Part shown: piece after piece, positions 35,660 to 43,934 of the stretch | How positions within the stretch are numbered: the first letter of the stretch is position 1 | How the letters are laid out: every line of letters begins with the position of its first letter | Assembly: GCF_038002605.1 (NCBI RefSeq) | Contig: NZ_JBBOCT010000001.1 | Span: forward strand, 3,100,001-3,164,000 | From: Bacillus sp. FSL K6-3431 | Lineage (GTDB): Bacteria; Bacillota; Bacilli; Bacillales; Bacillaceae_C | DNA length: 64,000 nucleotides | Reading direction: 5' to 3' | The notes under the pieces: generated by a model | The model's input: the letters and a program-made list of their open reading frames with translations, nothing else | Database searches by the model: none | Told to the model about the DNA's origin: nothing | Position numbers and translations under genes: made by a program

Positions 35660-36667
35660 CTATTCTAGATTATCTGGAAACCAAGCAGGATCTTCAGTAA
35701 CCATGTCAGATACTGAAATCTCAGCTTCTATTAATTTTTCTTGTAAAAATATATCGGCTATGTCTTGTTGTTCGGCTACAACTGATTCAGTGATTTTTTG
35801 CACGCCATATGTTCTGCGCTCTACTGTTCTTTCAATTGCTTCCAATGGAATACCTAATGAGTCCGCAAGCATTTTAGCTAGTTCTGGTTTATTTTCATTT
35901 GCCCATTGGTCTGCTTTCTCCAATTCTTCAAGAATTGTCTTTATTACGTCGCTATTTTTTGTTGAATACTCATCCGAAGCAAAGTAATATGTTCGGTTAT
36001 TTGTAAATCCTTCGCCATCAAATAGAATCCTCGGACTAATATCATTTTCTAATACAGCAAGGAATGGATCCCAAAAGCCCAACGCATCGACTCGTTCAGA
36101 TTCAAATGCTGCTCTTCCTTCTGATGCATCTTTTACATAAGCAAAATTAACATCATCTGAAGTGAGGCCTTCCTTTTGCAAGGCTTTCATTAATAGATAG
36201 TGAGAATTCCAGCCCTTTCCGATGGAAACCTTTTTCCCTTTCAAATCAGCTGCTGTTTTTATATCGGAATCCCCATGGACGATAATCGCAAGACCCTCAG
36301 GATTAGGATGCTCCGATGCAATATAAACTAACGGCATACCTGCCGCTTGAGCGAAAACTGCGTTCGCATCTGCTGCATGACCAAAATCAATATTATTTGT
36401 ATTTAACGCTTCAAGTAATGCTCCACCTGTAGCGAGTTCCACCCATTCGATTGAAATGTTTTCTTCTTTTAACTTTTCATCTAAATAGCCTAAACTTTTA
36501 AGAATATGTAATGTATTCCCTTTTTGAAAACCTATTTTCACCTTTTCTGTAGAATCTGTTGAGGCAGAGTTGGCCTCTGATGAAGTTCCTTTTGGATCAT
36601 TATTACATCCAGCAAGGACAAAGATGATCGATATCCCTATAAAAATGGACAACCAAGCCTTTTTCAT
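35660..36667 (-). CDS. ssuA: Aliphatic sulfonate-type ABC transporter substrate-binding lipoprotein
   Basis: A 335-residue lipoprotein (signal MKKAWLSIFIGISIIFVLAG followed by Cys; lipobox LAGC). KVKIGFQKGNTLHILKSLGY and EWVELATGGALLEALNTNNI are typical of SsuA-like proteins, as are DFGHAADANAVFAQA, GKKVSIGKGWNSHYLL and VDALGFWDPFLA. First gene of the ssu operon. The start at 36667 follows AGGGGGA; an upstream in-frame ATG at 36718 would spoil the signal peptide. Sulfonate specificity is inferred from family and operon order. Confidence 0.9.
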   Translation of the reverse strand: MKKAWLSIFIGISIIFVLAGCNNDPKGTSSEANSASTDSTEKVKIGFQKGNTLHILKSLGYLDEKLKEENISIEWVELATGGALLEALNTNNIDFGHAADANAVFAQAAGMPLVYIASEHPNPEGLAIIVHGDSDIKTAADLKGKKVSIGKGWNSHYLLMKALQKEGLTSDDVNFAYVKDASEGRAAFESERVDALGFWDPFLAVLENDISPRILFDGEGFTNNRTYYFASDEYSTKNSDVIKTILEELEKADQWANENKPELAKMLADSLGIPLEAIERTVERRTYGVQKITESVVAEQQDIADIFLQEKLIEAEISVSDMVTEDPAWFPDNLE

Positions 36668-36873
36668 TATTATTTCCCCCTTGAAACAATTAATAAAATC
36701 ATAATACCATAATTCCAATCCTAATACTATGTTTTATTTTTTACTACATTAAGGATTCTTTCACTTGATTGAATACTTCAAAATACTGGGTCAAATAGGA
36801 ACCCCACCTTTACTATGTCTATGTATCTTATTAACAATGGGATTTTTTCAAATATCATTACCATTCTAAAATA

Positions 36874-36908
36874 AACCCCCTCGCTAAAATATAGCGAAGG
36901 GATTTATT
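36874..36908. terminator. Terminator downstream of the ABC exporter pair
   Basis: TCGCT (36881-36885) pairs with AGCGA (36893-36897), extended by CCC with GGG around one bulge. T-rich sequence follows on the minus strand. It lies 40 bases past the stop of the exporter gene. Confidence 0.65.
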
Positions 36909-36939
36909 TCTTTCATATGCCATGATCTCTTTCAACAAT

Positions 36940-38778
36940 CTATATCGCTTGCTGCGCGTTTACAACATTCATTTGTAACTCGTAATAAAATCCTTTTTTC
37001 TCCATTAAAATATCATGATTGCCGCGCTCGTAAATCTCTCCGTCTTTAATAACAAGAATTACGTCCGCCTCCCGAATTGTACTGAGTCTGTGAGCGATGA
37101 CAAAGCTAGTGCGCCCAGCCATTAATGTTTTCATTGCTTCTTGAATTTGACTCTCTGTTCTTGTATCAATGCTACTTGTCGCTTCATCCAGAATTAGTAT
37201 ATCAGGATCTGCTAATATTGCTCGAGCAATCGTTATAAGCTGGCGCTGACCATGACTTAGATTCCCCCCATCTGCTGATAACTCTGATGTGTATCCATTC
37301 GGGAGCTTGCGAATAAAGCCATCGGCATTCGCCATTTTCGCTGCTGCAATTACTTCGATATCTGTTGCATCTAGCCTTCCATAACGAATATTTTCCATGA
37401 CGGAGTCGCTAAATAAAAAAGCATCCTGCAATACAATCCCAATACGCCTCCTCAAGCTGTTACGATCCCACACTTTTATATCTTTACCATCTATCTTAAT
37501 ACTGCCTTCTTCAATATCGTAAAAACGAGTTAATAAATTAACAATTGTCGTTTTACCTGCACCTGTTGGTCCTACAAGCGCGATATGTTGTCCTTTGTCA
37601 GCTGTAAAGGAGACATTTTTCAAAACAGGCCCATCTTCTTTTGTATAAGAGAAGGTAACATTTTCAAATTGAATACTACTTTGAATATATGGATGTGACG
37701 GACGCTCTTCATCATCATCTTCCTCCACTTCATCCATCACTTCAAATATTCGTTCCGCGCCAGCAATGGCTGATTGTAATAAATTAAATTGGCTCGCTAG
37801 CTCGTTAATTGGTCGGCTGAATTGGCGCGAGTAATTAAGAAACGCAACAACAATTCCAATTGTGACAACCTCGCGTAAAGCCATCCAACCACCAATCCCC
37901 GCTATAAGAGCAAAGCTTAAATTGTTTATAAAGTTCATGGAAGGACCCATAATACCAGCAAAAATTTGCGCTTTTTTCGTCACATCGCGAAGCGCCCAAT
38001 TTTTTTCTTGGAATTGCTCAAGTGTCTTCGCTTCTCTACGATATACCTTGATGACTTTCTGACCCGTGACCGTTTCTTCTATAAAACCATTTAAAGAACC
38101 AAGCTCTTTTTGTTGATTACTGAAAAATTTCCGCGTATATGATGCCACTTTTTTCGTAGTTAAAATAACAAGCGGGATGATCACCATACTAACGAGCGTT
38201 AACCATACATCCATGACGAGCATGAAAATAATGACTCCAACTAATGTCAAGACACTATTAATAAATTGCGCCATACTTTGATTTAGTGTATTCGAGACTG
38301 TTTCCATGTCATTCGTGGTTCGACTCATAAGCTCACCATGAGGTGTTTTATCAAAATAGGGAATTGGCAGTCTCTGAATTTTATCAAATAATTCCTTACG
38401 CATATCACGTACCGTATGTTGCGATACCGAAGCCATGACATGCATTTGCAGCCAAGAAAAAACAGAACTTGCAATATAAACACCAAGTAACACAAGACAT
38501 ACTGTAACAAGACCATCATAATCACGAGGAACAATGTAACGATCAATGGACATCCCAATTAAATATGGTCCCGTTAACATAAGCACTGCACTAATAGCTG
38601 TGAAAATAGTAACTGCAATTAATCCCGTTTTTTGCTTACGTAAATAATTCCAAAGTCTGTACAATGTCTCTTTTGTATTTTTCGCTTTCACAACAGGGCC
38701 TGTCGGTATATGGCGTCCTGGACGAATGCTAGGGGTAGGAGCGTTACCATGATTTTGTTTTTCTGCCTTATTAACCAT
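36940..38778 (-). CDS. ABC exporter half-transporter, YfiC/YheH-like
   Basis: A 612-residue fused membrane-ATPase protein, one half of a heterodimeric exporter. A hydrophilic 40-residue N-terminus precedes six membrane segments, then the ATPase: Walker A ALVGPTGAGKTTIVNLLTRF, Q-loop IGIVLQDAFLFSDSVMENIR, signature LSHGQRQLITIARAIL, Walker B ILILDEATSSIDTRTE, H-loop VIAHRLSTI. The Walker B glutamate is present, so this is the catalytic half. The signature is LSHGQ rather than LSGGQ. The start at 38778 follows GGAGG by 6-7 bases and overlaps the upstream stop by 8 bases. Multidrug export is inferred from the family. Confidence 0.9.
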   Translation of the reverse strand: MVNKAEKQNHGNAPTPSIRPGRHIPTGPVVKAKNTKETLYRLWNYLRKQKTGLIAVTIFTAISAVLMLTGPYLIGMSIDRYIVPRDYDGLVTVCLVLLGVYIASSVFSWLQMHVMASVSQHTVRDMRKELFDKIQRLPIPYFDKTPHGELMSRTTNDMETVSNTLNQSMAQFINSVLTLVGVIIFMLVMDVWLTLVSMVIIPLVILTTKKVASYTRKFFSNQQKELGSLNGFIEETVTGQKVIKVYRREAKTLEQFQEKNWALRDVTKKAQIFAGIMGPSMNFINNLSFALIAGIGGWMALREVVTIGIVVAFLNYSRQFSRPINELASQFNLLQSAIAGAERIFEVMDEVEEDDDEERPSHPYIQSSIQFENVTFSYTKEDGPVLKNVSFTADKGQHIALVGPTGAGKTTIVNLLTRFYDIEEGSIKIDGKDIKVWDRNSLRRRIGIVLQDAFLFSDSVMENIRYGRLDATDIEVIAAAKMANADGFIRKLPNGYTSELSADGGNLSHGQRQLITIARAILADPDILILDEATSSIDTRTESQIQEAMKTLMAGRTSFVIAHRLSTIREADVILVIKDGEIYERGNHDILMEKKGFYYELQMNVVNAQQAI

Positions 38779-40501
38779 GTAATACCTCCTCCCTCTTCTG
38801 CTGTGAAGCGTAAATGTCTTGATATATCTTACTTTCAGCAAGTAATTCTGGATGATTTCCTTCCGCAGCAATTTTTCCATTTTCCATCACAATAATATGA
38901 TCCGCGTCCACAACAGATGAAATCCGTTGCGCAATAAAAATACATGTTGAGTTGCTCCATTCTGTTTTTAAAGCTTTCTGAATGGCCGTTTCTGTTTTTA
39001 CATCGACAGCACTTGTACTATCATCTAGTATTAACACGGCAGGCCTAAGTAATAACGCACGTGCAATTGCAATTCTTTGTTTTTGACCACCAGATAAATT
39101 AACGCCACGTTGGCCAAGATTTGTCTCATATCCATTCTGCATATTACTAATGAATTCATGTGCATTGGCCGCCTTTGCTGCCGCTTCCACCTCTTCACGA
39201 GTAGCAGCTGATTTTCCAAAACTAATATTCTCATAGATTGTGCCACTAAATAAAATAGTTTCTTGTAATACGTAGCCAATTTGTTTTCGCAATTCATCAA
39301 ACGGGATATCTAATACGTTTTTCCCGTCGATCGACACGGTTCCCCCTGTCGCTTCATAAAGCCCAGGAATTAGTTGAATAAGCGTTGATTTTCCCGCTCC
39401 AGCTGCTCCTAAAATCGCCAGTGTTTGCCCCGGCTTTGCTTCAAAGCTAATCGCATCCAGTATCAATGCTTGATCCTTATCATACGTAAAAGAAACATGA
39501 TTAAATTCAATATGGCCTTGCACATTTTTTAATGGTTCAGCTGATAATATTTGCTTTTCTGCCTCTATCGTAAGTAGTTCATTGACACGATTTGCTGAAG
39601 CTTTCGCACGCGAAACAGCCATCATCAGCATGCCTGCCATTAAAAGGGAAAATAATACTTGGGTTACATAATTAATAAAAGCAACAAGCTCGCCAACTGG
39701 TAAATTCCCCGCCCATGTTTGCCCCGCACCAAACCAAAGAACAGCAACAATTGTCACATTCATAATGAGCATCATCACTGGCATATTCAACGCCATAATT
39801 CGAAATGCTTTGACTGCGAACTCCGTATAATTCGTATTTTGCTCTCGAAACTTCTTTCGTTCAAAATCACCGCGGACAAATGCCTTCACAAGGCGCATCC
39901 CGCGTAAATTCTCCTGTAACACGTTATTTACACCATCTAGTTTTTCTTGCACCTTTGAAAATAAAGGAAATGCAAAACGGATGAGTAAAAATAAAACAAC
40001 GAATAGAAGGGGAATAGATGCAGCTAAAATAAGCGCCAATTTCGGACTGATCATAATCGCCATAATAAGACTTCCAACCGTCAGTAAAGGAGCACGAACA
40101 AAAATCTTCAATACCATTTCTACGAAAAGCTGAAGTTGCGTAACATCATTCGTTAACCTTGTAACGAGCTGACCACCAGAAAAGCGATCAAGCTGTTTAA
40201 AAGCAAAGCTTTGCACACGGCTATATAAATCTTCACGTAAATCTGCCGCGAAATAAACAGATGCATAACTTGCAAAAATCGTACAACCAACACCCCCAAG
40301 TAAACCAATAAATGCGACGAGTAGCATCCAGGCACCTGTTGACTGAACGAGTGATAGGTCCCTTTTCATGACGCCTTCATCTATAATACTCGCCATTAAT
40401 CGTGGCTGTAATAAATCCATACAAACCTCCAACACCATAAAGAGTGGGGCAAGCAGGACAAAAAGCCAATGTGGTTTTAGATAGCGGATGAGCTTACTCA
40501 A
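38771..40501 (-). CDS. ABC exporter half-transporter, YfiB/YheI-like
   Basis: A 576-residue fused membrane-ATPase protein, the partner of the next gene. Six membrane segments are followed by Walker A AILGAAGAGKSTLIQLIPGL, Q-loop IGYVLQETILFSGTIYENIS, signature NLSGGQKQRIAIARALL, and Walker B VLILDDSTSAVDVKTE with Asp where the catalytic Glu usually stands. This marks the degenerate nucleotide site typical of heterodimeric exporters such as YfiBC and YheIH. The start is a TTG at 40501 with GGGGGG 7 bases upstream. The two genes overlap by 8 bases. Confidence 0.9.
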   Translation of the reverse strand: MSKLIRYLKPHWLFVLLAPLFMVLEVCMDLLQPRLMASIIDEGVMKRDLSLVQSTGAWMLLVAFIGLLGGVGCTIFASYASVYFAADLREDLYSRVQSFAFKQLDRFSGGQLVTRLTNDVTQLQLFVEMVLKIFVRAPLLTVGSLIMAIMISPKLALILAASIPLLFVVLFLLIRFAFPLFSKVQEKLDGVNNVLQENLRGMRLVKAFVRGDFERKKFREQNTNYTEFAVKAFRIMALNMPVMMLIMNVTIVAVLWFGAGQTWAGNLPVGELVAFINYVTQVLFSLLMAGMLMMAVSRAKASANRVNELLTIEAEKQILSAEPLKNVQGHIEFNHVSFTYDKDQALILDAISFEAKPGQTLAILGAAGAGKSTLIQLIPGLYEATGGTVSIDGKNVLDIPFDELRKQIGYVLQETILFSGTIYENISFGKSAATREEVEAAAKAANAHEFISNMQNGYETNLGQRGVNLSGGQKQRIAIARALLLRPAVLILDDSTSAVDVKTETAIQKALKTEWSNSTCIFIAQRISSVVDADHIIVMENGKIAAEGNHPELLAESKIYQDIYASQQKREEVLHG

Positions 40502-40608
40502 CCATATCCCCCCTATACCGAGCGTAAGTAATTTCTCTATAAATAGATCAACCTATATCCAATTAAAACTCTTTGTGTCACATCGTGGCTGACTCAACAT
40601 CCCATTTT

Positions 40609-42321
40609 CTAATTCTGAGCTATATACCTTCTTGTAGCCTTGTCTAAAACAACCTTTAATCTATTTACCTCTTGTGAAATGTTTACAATTCCGGGATCTT
40701 TTACCCCATTATAGGGATCAGTTGCATAGCCAACTGCATTCATCTTCCATATTTCTGTTTCTATTGCATCTCCTAAATGACTATCATTCCGAGAAATATA
40801 TCTGACCTTTACAGCATCTCTAATCCCTTCCTTCATTCTTTCAAAACGCACGGAACTTCTTGCACCTGGGTATATTAGGAAGGCATCTCCAGACTCCCAA
40901 GTTTTAAAATCTGTTGTTTCAAATGGATTCTTTACAAAAGAGTCGAAGGCCCACCTTAAATAGCCATCTGCTTTGTGTCGCATCGTGTCCCATATTACCC
41001 ATACGCCCTCCACCGGGATGGACCTGATAAAGCTATTTGGGTAATGTCCCACACAATTATAAATCGTTGTCAATAGCCCGAGCTCTCTTCTTCGTTTAGA
41101 TACATTGATTAATTCCTTACTATCATGTTGTATATGGTATAGTCCTACTGAAATATGATGGATTCTATCTAGTTGTGGATCATTTAGACTGTTGTAGTTC
41201 ATAGCAGCTGAAATCTTTAGCCTACCATTAGACACTTCTTCAATTAAATCAACTGCCTTTCCCAAATCAGCTAATGGTCTTTCATCATTTGCCATATAAG
41301 TTTTATCCAACCAACCCTTTTCATCAAGATGAGGTACAAACGCTTCTAAAAAGGCACGCCACATTTCAGCCCATTTCGGATGATTTACATCAATCTTTTC
41401 TATTACATCATTCTTTTTAGCTTCATCATAATATGTAATTTTACTTGCCCAAGAAACCATGCTGTATGCATCAATCTGCTTGTCAATACCTATATCCATC
41501 ATAAACTTTACCCACATGTCGAAAATTGAAAAATCAAAGTCAAATGTGCCATCAACTTTCCGCACCCACTTCACCATACTGTGATACGGATCATACGTTT
41601 GCGAATCCCATGGGTCAGTGGTCACTGTAGTAGTGATTGACTTTTGGCCAGCTGCAGCTAGCATTTCATAATGTGGCCTCATTACATCGAAATGCTTTTG
41701 TGACCATAGCTGATCCTCAGGAATATGATTGATTCTTGCAACTGCAAATGGATTCTGCCATAAATCAAGGAAATACGTCCAATCCTTTACTTCAGGTAAA
41801 GTAATATCCAGTACTTCTAATTGTATAGTAAAAATCACTTCATCACCCGAAGCTGTATTCACGCTCATTTCCCCAGTGTAGTGACCTGCAACAGCATCTC
41901 GCGGAATATCGATGGATACCCAAATAGGCTGCACACTGGTCTCATCCATGTTTATCGGATAGCTGGAAAAAAGAATATCCGGTATAATTTCCTGTGGATT
42001 TCCTTGAGAGGGATTCCCTCTTCCCGCTCTGGTTGTTTGAATAAAATTTGCTTTTATACTGGAAGCTTTTATTTTATGATTATAGCTATCTACTAAATCC
42101 CCTACGGAAAGGGAAACGCCCTCTTTACCTTCATCGTTCGTCCATAATACAAACTGGGCGCTTGCACGATCACCTTTCCACGCATTCCCTTCCCATGTCA
42201 CCGCTTTCATTTCTATAACTTCATTAAAATCTACACGCTTATAGTCTTCCTTGTAGGTGTTTTCTTTTACATAATGTGTATCAGTTGTTCCGACAGCGCC
42301 TTTTAGAGACGTATTCTTCAT
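40609..42321 (-). CDS. DUF4091 glycoside-hydrolase-like protein (GH123-related)
   Basis: A 570-residue protein with no signal peptide. The N-terminal half is beta-rich (EMKAVTWEGNAWKGDRASAQ, VSIDIPRDAVAGHYTGEMSV), and the second part is barrel-like, with TYFLDLWQNPFAVARINHIP and a DERPLADLGKAVDLIEEV segment, ending in DUF4091-type motifs (GDAFLIYPGARSSVRFERMK followed by EGIRDAVKVRYI). DUF4091 proteins are related to GH123 beta-N-acetylgalactosaminidases; a DE pair in ANDERPL is a plausible catalytic site (inference). GGAGG precedes the ATG. It lies at one end of the carbohydrate island, so it probably acts on imported oligosaccharide in the cytoplasm. The substrate is unknown. Confidence 0.82.
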   Translation of the reverse strand: MKNTSLKGAVGTTDTHYVKENTYKEDYKRVDFNEVIEMKAVTWEGNAWKGDRASAQFVLWTNDEGKEGVSLSVGDLVDSYNHKIKASSIKANFIQTTRAGRGNPSQGNPQEIIPDILFSSYPINMDETSVQPIWVSIDIPRDAVAGHYTGEMSVNTASGDEVIFTIQLEVLDITLPEVKDWTYFLDLWQNPFAVARINHIPEDQLWSQKHFDVMRPHYEMLAAAGQKSITTTVTTDPWDSQTYDPYHSMVKWVRKVDGTFDFDFSIFDMWVKFMMDIGIDKQIDAYSMVSWASKITYYDEAKKNDVIEKIDVNHPKWAEMWRAFLEAFVPHLDEKGWLDKTYMANDERPLADLGKAVDLIEEVSNGRLKISAAMNYNSLNDPQLDRIHHISVGLYHIQHDSKELINVSKRRRELGLLTTIYNCVGHYPNSFIRSIPVEGVWVIWDTMRHKADGYLRWAFDSFVKNPFETTDFKTWESGDAFLIYPGARSSVRFERMKEGIRDAVKVRYISRNDSHLGDAIETEIWKMNAVGYATDPYNGVKDPGIVNISQEVNRLKVVLDKATRRYIAQN

Positions 42322-42512
42322 TTATTCTTCCTCCTTCATTTCATTAAAATCGCTCCATCGTAATTGGCTAATCCAATATTAACAGCATTCTATGCTAAAA
42401 AACAATCCTCTTCCATTTTATCATCAATTCTATTAATTTTATTTTTTCACACTTGACAGAAATAATAAAGAGCTGTAGAGTAATAGCTAATTCAAAACTA
42501 CATATAATTATT

Positions 42513-42667
42513 TCTTATCCAGAGAGGTGTAGGGACTGGCCCATTGATACCTCAGCAACAGACTTTTATGTACTGTGCTAATTCCAGAAGCGTAATGCTT
42601 GAAGATAAGAAGAGCCGATAGCATAATGCCAAAACCTCTTCTTTTTTCCAAGAAGAGGTTTTTTATT
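42513..42667 (+). promoter_or_regulatory. S-box (SAM-I) riboswitch with terminator
   Basis: The aptamer core is plainly present: CTTATCCAGAGAGG (from 42514), TAGGGACTGGCCC, GATACCTCAGCAAC, GTGCTAATTCC and closing GATAAG (42604-42609), which pairs with CTTATC to make P1. A terminator follows: AACCTCTTCTT (42633-42643) with AAGAAGAGGTT (42650-42660) and a T run. AAGAAGAG at 42607-42614, next to the P1 strand, can pair with CTCTTCTT of the terminator, giving the antiterminator. High SAM should therefore stop transcription of the methionine gene. Confidence 0.95.
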
Positions 42668-42705
42668 ATATCAAAAAAATTAAAATGGAGAGAAGGAATG
42701 TAACA

Positions 42706-43818
42706 ATGACAACTACAACTTTAACGAAAGCACCATTCAGAGCGGATCACGTCGGAAGTTTATTACGTCCAGATAATTTGCACAAAGCAAGAAAAGACTT
42801 TAAAGAAGGTGCAATTACCGCCGAACAATTACGTGAAGTGGAAACGCAAGAAATTAAACGGATCGTTGATAAGCAAATTGAAGTTGGCTTAGAACTTGTA
42901 ACAGATGGTGAGTTTAGACGCCGATTTTGGCATACTGACTTTCTCGAGCACTTAAATGGAATAGAAGGTTATATTCCCGAATTAGGATATGTTTTTAACG
43001 GAAATGAAGAAACAGAAAGATATAATGTCCGAAACGTTGGAAAGATTTCATTCAATCCTGATCACCCACATGTTAAGGATTTTATTGAATTCAATGAAAT
43101 TGTTGCTGGTCGTGCCGTTGCCAAACAAACCATTCCAAGCCCTAACCAATTATTTAATGTGGGTATAAGGGATGAAAACATCTATCCCGACATTGAAGAA
43201 TATGCAGACGATGTTATTCAAGCTTATCGTGATGCGATTAAAGCTTTCTACAATGCAGGCGTCCGTTATTTACAACTAGATGATGTTTATATTGCAGGGC
43301 TTTCCTCTCCAGATATTCCTTTTAATGATGGCAAATATACAAGAGAATACTTAATTGATTTAGCTCTCAAAGTAGCAAACAGTGTATTGGAAGGAAAACC
43401 AGAAGATTTAGTGGTCACAACCCATCTATGCCGTGGAAACTATCGCTCCAACTGGGCATTTCAAGGTAGCTATGGACTGATCGCCCCTACTTTATTTGCA
43501 AAAGAAAAAGTAAATGGCTTTTTCCTAGAATATGATGATGAGCGCTCAGGTGACTTTAAACCATTGGACCATATTCCAAATGGTGGGGCACAAGTTGTTT
43601 TAGGCGTAGTCACCTCTAAATATGGAAAATTAGAAGACAAAGAAGTAATTAAAGCACGCATTAAAGAAGCGGCACAATATGTACCATTAGAGCAATTATG
43701 CTTAAGCCCACAATGCGGATTCGCTTCCACACATCATGGTAATAAACTAACGGAAGATCAGCAATGGGAAAAGCTGAGGTTTATTGTTGAAATTGCTGAG
43801 GATGTCTGGGGAAAATAA
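42706..43818 (+). CDS. MetE C-terminal-domain-like methionine synthase (YxjG/YxjH type)
   Basis: A 370-residue zinc-dependent methyltransferase homologous to the C-terminal catalytic half of cobalamin-independent methionine synthase. APFRADHVGSLLRP opens the barrel. VTDGEFRRRFWHTDFL, YLQLDDVYIAG, VTTHLCRGNY (His and Cys zinc ligands) and LCLSPQCGFASTHHGNKLTE (second Cys ligand) follow. The full MetE N-terminal domain is absent, as in YxjG and YxjH of B. subtilis, which are also S-box controlled. The methyl donor for these short forms is uncertain. I start at 42706, 8 bases after AGAAGGA; the upstream ATG at 42685 would put the ribosome binding site inside the gene. Confidence 0.92.
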   Translation: MTTTTLTKAPFRADHVGSLLRPDNLHKARKDFKEGAITAEQLREVETQEIKRIVDKQIEVGLELVTDGEFRRRFWHTDFLEHLNGIEGYIPELGYVFNGNEETERYNVRNVGKISFNPDHPHVKDFIEFNEIVAGRAVAKQTIPSPNQLFNVGIRDENIYPDIEEYADDVIQAYRDAIKAFYNAGVRYLQLDDVYIAGLSSPDIPFNDGKYTREYLIDLALKVANSVLEGKPEDLVVTTHLCRGNYRSNWAFQGSYGLIAPTLFAKEKVNGFFLEYDDERSGDFKPLDHIPNGGAQVVLGVVTSKYGKLEDKEVIKARIKEAAQYVPLEQLCLSPQCGFASTHHGNKLTEDQQWEKLRFIVEIAEDVWGK

Positions 43819-43843
43819 TCCATCTATTTTATAAAGTTTGTTC

Positions 43844-43884
43844 AAAAGAGGTTAGGAGTGAAAGATTCCCAACCTCTTTTTTCC
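43844..43884 (+). terminator. Terminator after the methionine synthase-like gene
   Basis: AAGAGGTT (43846-43853) pairs with AACCTCTT (43871-43878), followed by six T. Confidence 0.85.
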
Positions 43885-43934
43885 TTTTCCTCATATAGCA
43901 ACACAAAGATTGGTGCCCATTTATACTCAAGAAT

